Shown here piece by piece: positions 61,837 through 64,000 of a stretch of 64,000 nucleotides of DNA. Made by a program: the position numbers and the translations under genes. The first letter of the stretch is position 1. The number at the start of each line of letters is the position of its first letter. Below the pieces are notes generated by a model. It saw nothing but the letters and a program-made list of their open reading frames with translations, was not told the origin of the DNA and did no database searches. This DNA comes from Bacillota bacterium (GTDB lineage: Bacteria; Bacillota; Clostridia; Oscillospirales; Oscillospiraceae): contig JAEWRY010000024.1 in NCBI GenBank assembly GCA_023459875.1, forward strand, positions 1-64,000, given 5' to 3'.

Positions 61837-62616
61837 ATGGTAGAAGTGACACGGAAAAACGCAGACAGAATAGTTCCCCTCTTATGTGGCCGTGAGGAAG
61901 GCCTGGTTGATTCCTTCCTGCAGGGGTATATGGGCAGAGCCTGGGCGGACAATTTGGAAGCCCCGGCTTCGGCGCAAATTCTTGTTGGGGATTTCTGCTT
62001 TTTCGCAGGAGTTCCCGACGTTCGGCTGGTGAGGAACATACCTGCCGCATTTTCGTCGGATTTTTTATTGATGGTACCTCAGAATGAAGCTTGGTCCGCT
62101 CTCATCCAAAAAACCTATGGAGGAAGCTGTGAAAAGATACTCCGCTACGCGATTAAGAAAGAACCCAATGTTTTTAACCGGGAAAAATTACTCTCCTATA
62201 CCCAAACGATAAAGCCCCCTTACCGTCTTCAGATGATGGATGAAGCGCTTTACAGGAGGGCGAAGGCTGAATCCTGGTCGCGGGATTTATGTTCGCAATT
62301 TTCTGTTTACAAGGATTATCAGGCCCACGGCATCGGGGTGATGGCCGTTTCCGAAGGCGGTCCCGTTTCGGGCGCGTCCTCCTACTGCGTATATGACAAC
62401 GGTATTGAAATTGAGGTCGATACGAAGCCGGATTTGAGGCAGCAAGGTTTTGCGCTTGCCTGCTGCGCGAAATTAATTCTGGAGTGCATGGAAAGGAAAA
62501 TCTATCCGAGTTGGGACGCGCATGATCTACGTTCCGTTTCCCTGGCGGAAAGGCTTGGCTATCACCTTGACCGGCCGTATACGGCTTACATCGTTTCAAA
62601 TCTGCACCAGAGATGA
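61837..62616 (+). CDS. GNAT-family acetyltransferase (PF12746-like)
   Basis: The product is 259 residues. The N-terminal 120 residues form an alpha/beta lid; the C-terminal part has GNAT strands (GIGVMAVSEGGPVSGASSY, EIEVDTKPDLRQQGFALACC) with the RQQGxA acyl-CoA loop. Substrate unknown. It starts 30 bases after the radical SAM gene on the same strand and may share its transcript. Confidence 0.8.
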   Translation: MVEVTRKNADRIVPLLCGREEGLVDSFLQGYMGRAWADNLEAPASAQILVGDFCFFAGVPDVRLVRNIPAAFSSDFLLMVPQNEAWSALIQKTYGGSCEKILRYAIKKEPNVFNREKLLSYTQTIKPPYRLQMMDEALYRRAKAESWSRDLCSQFSVYKDYQAHGIGVMAVSEGGPVSGASSYCVYDNGIEIEVDTKPDLRQQGFALACCAKLILECMERKIYPSWDAHDLRSVSLAERLGYHLDRPYTAYIVSNLHQR

Positions 62617-62635
62617 CAAGAGGAGAAGAATTAAA

Positions 62636-63079
62636 ATGACACGATACGTACATACCAATATCGTCGCGAAGGACTGCGGCAAACTCCTTTCTTTTTATAA
62701 AGACGCGTTCGGCTGCAGGAGCATCGGAGAAAGCCGCGATTTGCGCGGGGAGTGGCTTGACAGGCTGACCGGACTGCAGAACGCCCATATTACAGGCGAG
62801 CACCTATGCCTGCCGGGATATGGTGGGGAGCATCCGACGCTGGAGATTTTCTCCTACGACGAAACGAGCGGCGGTTCGGCGCGCCATATTAATGTGCCGG
62901 GTCTTGCCCATCTCGCCTTCGAGGTGGACGATGTGGAGAAAACCCTCGAAAAAGTACTGAAAGCGGGAGGCGGGCAAATCGGGGAACTTGTCCGCGCAAA
63001 ATATGACGGGCGCAGGGCGACCTTCGTCTATGCCGCCGACCCGGAGGGCAACATCGTGGAGCTGCAGAGTTGGGATTAA
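62636..63079 (+). CDS. VOC-family (glyoxalase-type) protein
   Basis: The product is 147 residues; ATG 62636 follows AGGAGAAG. It has the paired beta-alpha-beta-beta-beta units: HTNIVAKDCGKLLSFYKDAF at the front, LAHLAFEVDDVEKTL and DPEGNIVELQSWD at the end. VOC proteins bind metals and act as lyases, isomerases or resistance proteins; metal ligands such as H5 and E141-like residues are plausible. No partner genes are seen. Confidence 0.8.
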   Translation: MTRYVHTNIVAKDCGKLLSFYKDAFGCRSIGESRDLRGEWLDRLTGLQNAHITGEHLCLPGYGGEHPTLEIFSYDETSGGSARHINVPGLAHLAFEVDDVEKTLEKVLKAGGGQIGELVRAKYDGRRATFVYAADPEGNIVELQSWD

Positions 63080-63311
63080 GAATAATGATTCGATCCGTTT
63101 GTGATAATTGTAAAAAATATGCCCTTTTGACCGGGAATCGTGTGGAGGATGCCCTGTTGACGGGGCAGTCATATGATTTTATAATGAACATGGGTGTATT
63201 CTGCACAAAACCAACGGGCGAGGGCGCCGGGGCAGAGCACCTTTCTTTCATAGAAGGAATAACCTGACACGAGTATAAAAATACGAAAGAGATTGAGAGG
63301 AGAAACCTACC

Positions 63312-64000
63312 ATGGGCAATGTCAAGGAGGACATTATCCGCAGGGTGCAGGAAGAGGATATTGAATTTATCTGCCTCCAGTTCACCGATATTTTCGGCCA
63401 GCTCAAAAATGTGGCAATCACCGCGTCTCAGATCGAGAAGACCTTAAACAACCAGATTATGTTTGACGGTTCTTCCATCGAGGGTTTTGTCCGCATCGAC
63501 GAGTCCGACCAATACCTCTACCCGGACCTGGATTCTTTCGCTGTGTTCCCATGGCAGCAGGGCGCGTACGGCAAGACCGCCCGCCTCATCTGCGACGTAT
63601 ATAACACCGACGGAACTCCCTTTGTGGGAGATCCCCGCAACGTGCTCAAGCGTGCGCTCAAAAAAGCGACCGATATGGGGTTTGACTCCTTTAACGTAGG
63701 ACCCGAATGTGAATTTTTCCTGTTCCAGACAGACGAAGCGGGGAAACCCACCACGAAAACCAACGACGAGGCGGGCTATTTCGATCTGGGGCCTTTGGAT
63801 CACGGAGAGACCACCAGAAGAGAAATCTGCATCGCGCTGGAAGATATGGGCTTTGAAATCGAGGCCTCCCACCACGAGGTGGCGGCGGGCCAGCACGAGA
63901 TCGACTTCAAATACGCGGACGCGCTCAAGGCGGCCGACAACATCATGACCTTCAAAATGGCGGTCAAAATTATCGCCCAGCAAAATAGCCTTCACGCCAC
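63312..64000 (+). CDS. glnA: Glutamine synthetase type I (partial at right edge)
   Basis: The start ATG 63312 follows GAGAGGAG, and the frame runs off the window after about 229 residues. It shows the beta-grasp part (FTDIFGQLKNVAI, FDGSSIEGFVRIDESDQYL) and the beginning of the catalytic domain (VGPECEFFLF, then HHEVAAGQHEIDFKYADALK), with metal-binding Glu residues as in GSI. It makes glutamine from glutamate, ammonia and ATP. No GlnR site was found upstream. The spacer 63,080-63,311 holds no supported gene. Confidence 0.93.
   Translation, partial: MGNVKEDIIRRVQEEDIEFICLQFTDIFGQLKNVAITASQIEKTLNNQIMFDGSSIEGFVRIDESDQYLYPDLDSFAVFPWQQGAYGKTARLICDVYNTDGTPFVGDPRNVLKRALKKATDMGFDSFNVGPECEFFLFQTDEAGKPTTKTNDEAGYFDLGPLDHGETTRREICIALEDMGFEIEASHHEVAAGQHEIDFKYADALKAADNIMTFKMAVKIIAQQNSLHA

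Noticed and set aside
63085..63267. 60-residue frame before glnA
   Set aside because: No ribosome site and atypical composition; likely the glnA leader region.

Overview
The window looks like chromosome of a spore-forming Gram-positive Clostridia member with medium-to-high GC, possibly Oscillospiraceae/Ruminococcaceae-like. The evidence is AGGAGG ribosome-binding sites, surface proteins with S-layer homology (SLH) domains, a BclA-like collagen protein, SpoVG, DUF421/DUF4363 genes, a BlaI/BlaR1 pair, an AmmeMemoRadiSam locus and element genes typical of gut Clostridia. Species cannot be settled from the sequence.

Layout. (1) 1-18,120 is a decaying integrative/conjugative element, almost all on the minus strand. 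It holds a V4R sensor and an internally deleted GGDEF protein, a tandem-HTH repressor, a VirD4-like coupling ATPase, a TOPRIM protein and a Tad/Flp-pilus-like block (truncated CpaF, CpaE-like ATPase, CpaB-like SAF protein, A24 prepilin peptidase, pilin-like peptide). A 1,372-residue SLH surface protein, SpoVG, YodL-domain, DUF3849 and Cys-rich proteins and a beheaded Dam-type methylase follow. (2) At about 18,120 this abuts a prophage remnant (18,121-20,640): a tail-fibre C-terminus, a small phage protein, a subtilisin-like protease fused to the end of an endolysin-like domain, and a holin. (3) 20,640-28,640 is core chromosome: tRNA-Leu(GAG), DUF4363/DUF421, carA-carB and guaA. (4) 28,640-33,060, just behind guaA, is an eroded island: an array of seven hairpins, a broken gene, an IS3-family element with a frameshifted transposase, an AlbA_2 (Schlafen-type) protein and a MobV relaxase tail. 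(5) 33,070-48,760 holds a LytS-like kinase and SARP-type regulator upstream of an 11-kb gene for a secreted, SLH-anchored mosaic protein, then remnants of a second two-component system. (6) 49,000-64,000 is core or accessory chromosome: a methyltransferase, BlaI/M56 peptidase operon, glycosyltransferase, collagen-like protein, PhzF, an RlmI-like methyltransferase, DUF1003, nitroreductase, the AmmeMemoRadiSam pair, GNAT, VOC and the start of glnA.

How the parts relate. The conjugative element keeps its coupling protein and an apparently intact pilin-processing module. Its secretion motor is cut before the ATPase core and spliced to what may be a relaxase tail, so self-transfer looks lost. The kinase/regulator pair is the natural candidate to control the giant surface protein. 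carAB and guaA feed pyrimidine, arginine and purine synthesis, and glnA supplies glutamine. The most unusual structures are the hairpin array at 28.79-29.11 kb, the Tad-like module inside a conjugative element, the protease-endolysin chimera in the prophage lysis position and the giant mosaic adhesin. All calls come from reading the sequence; no database search was run.
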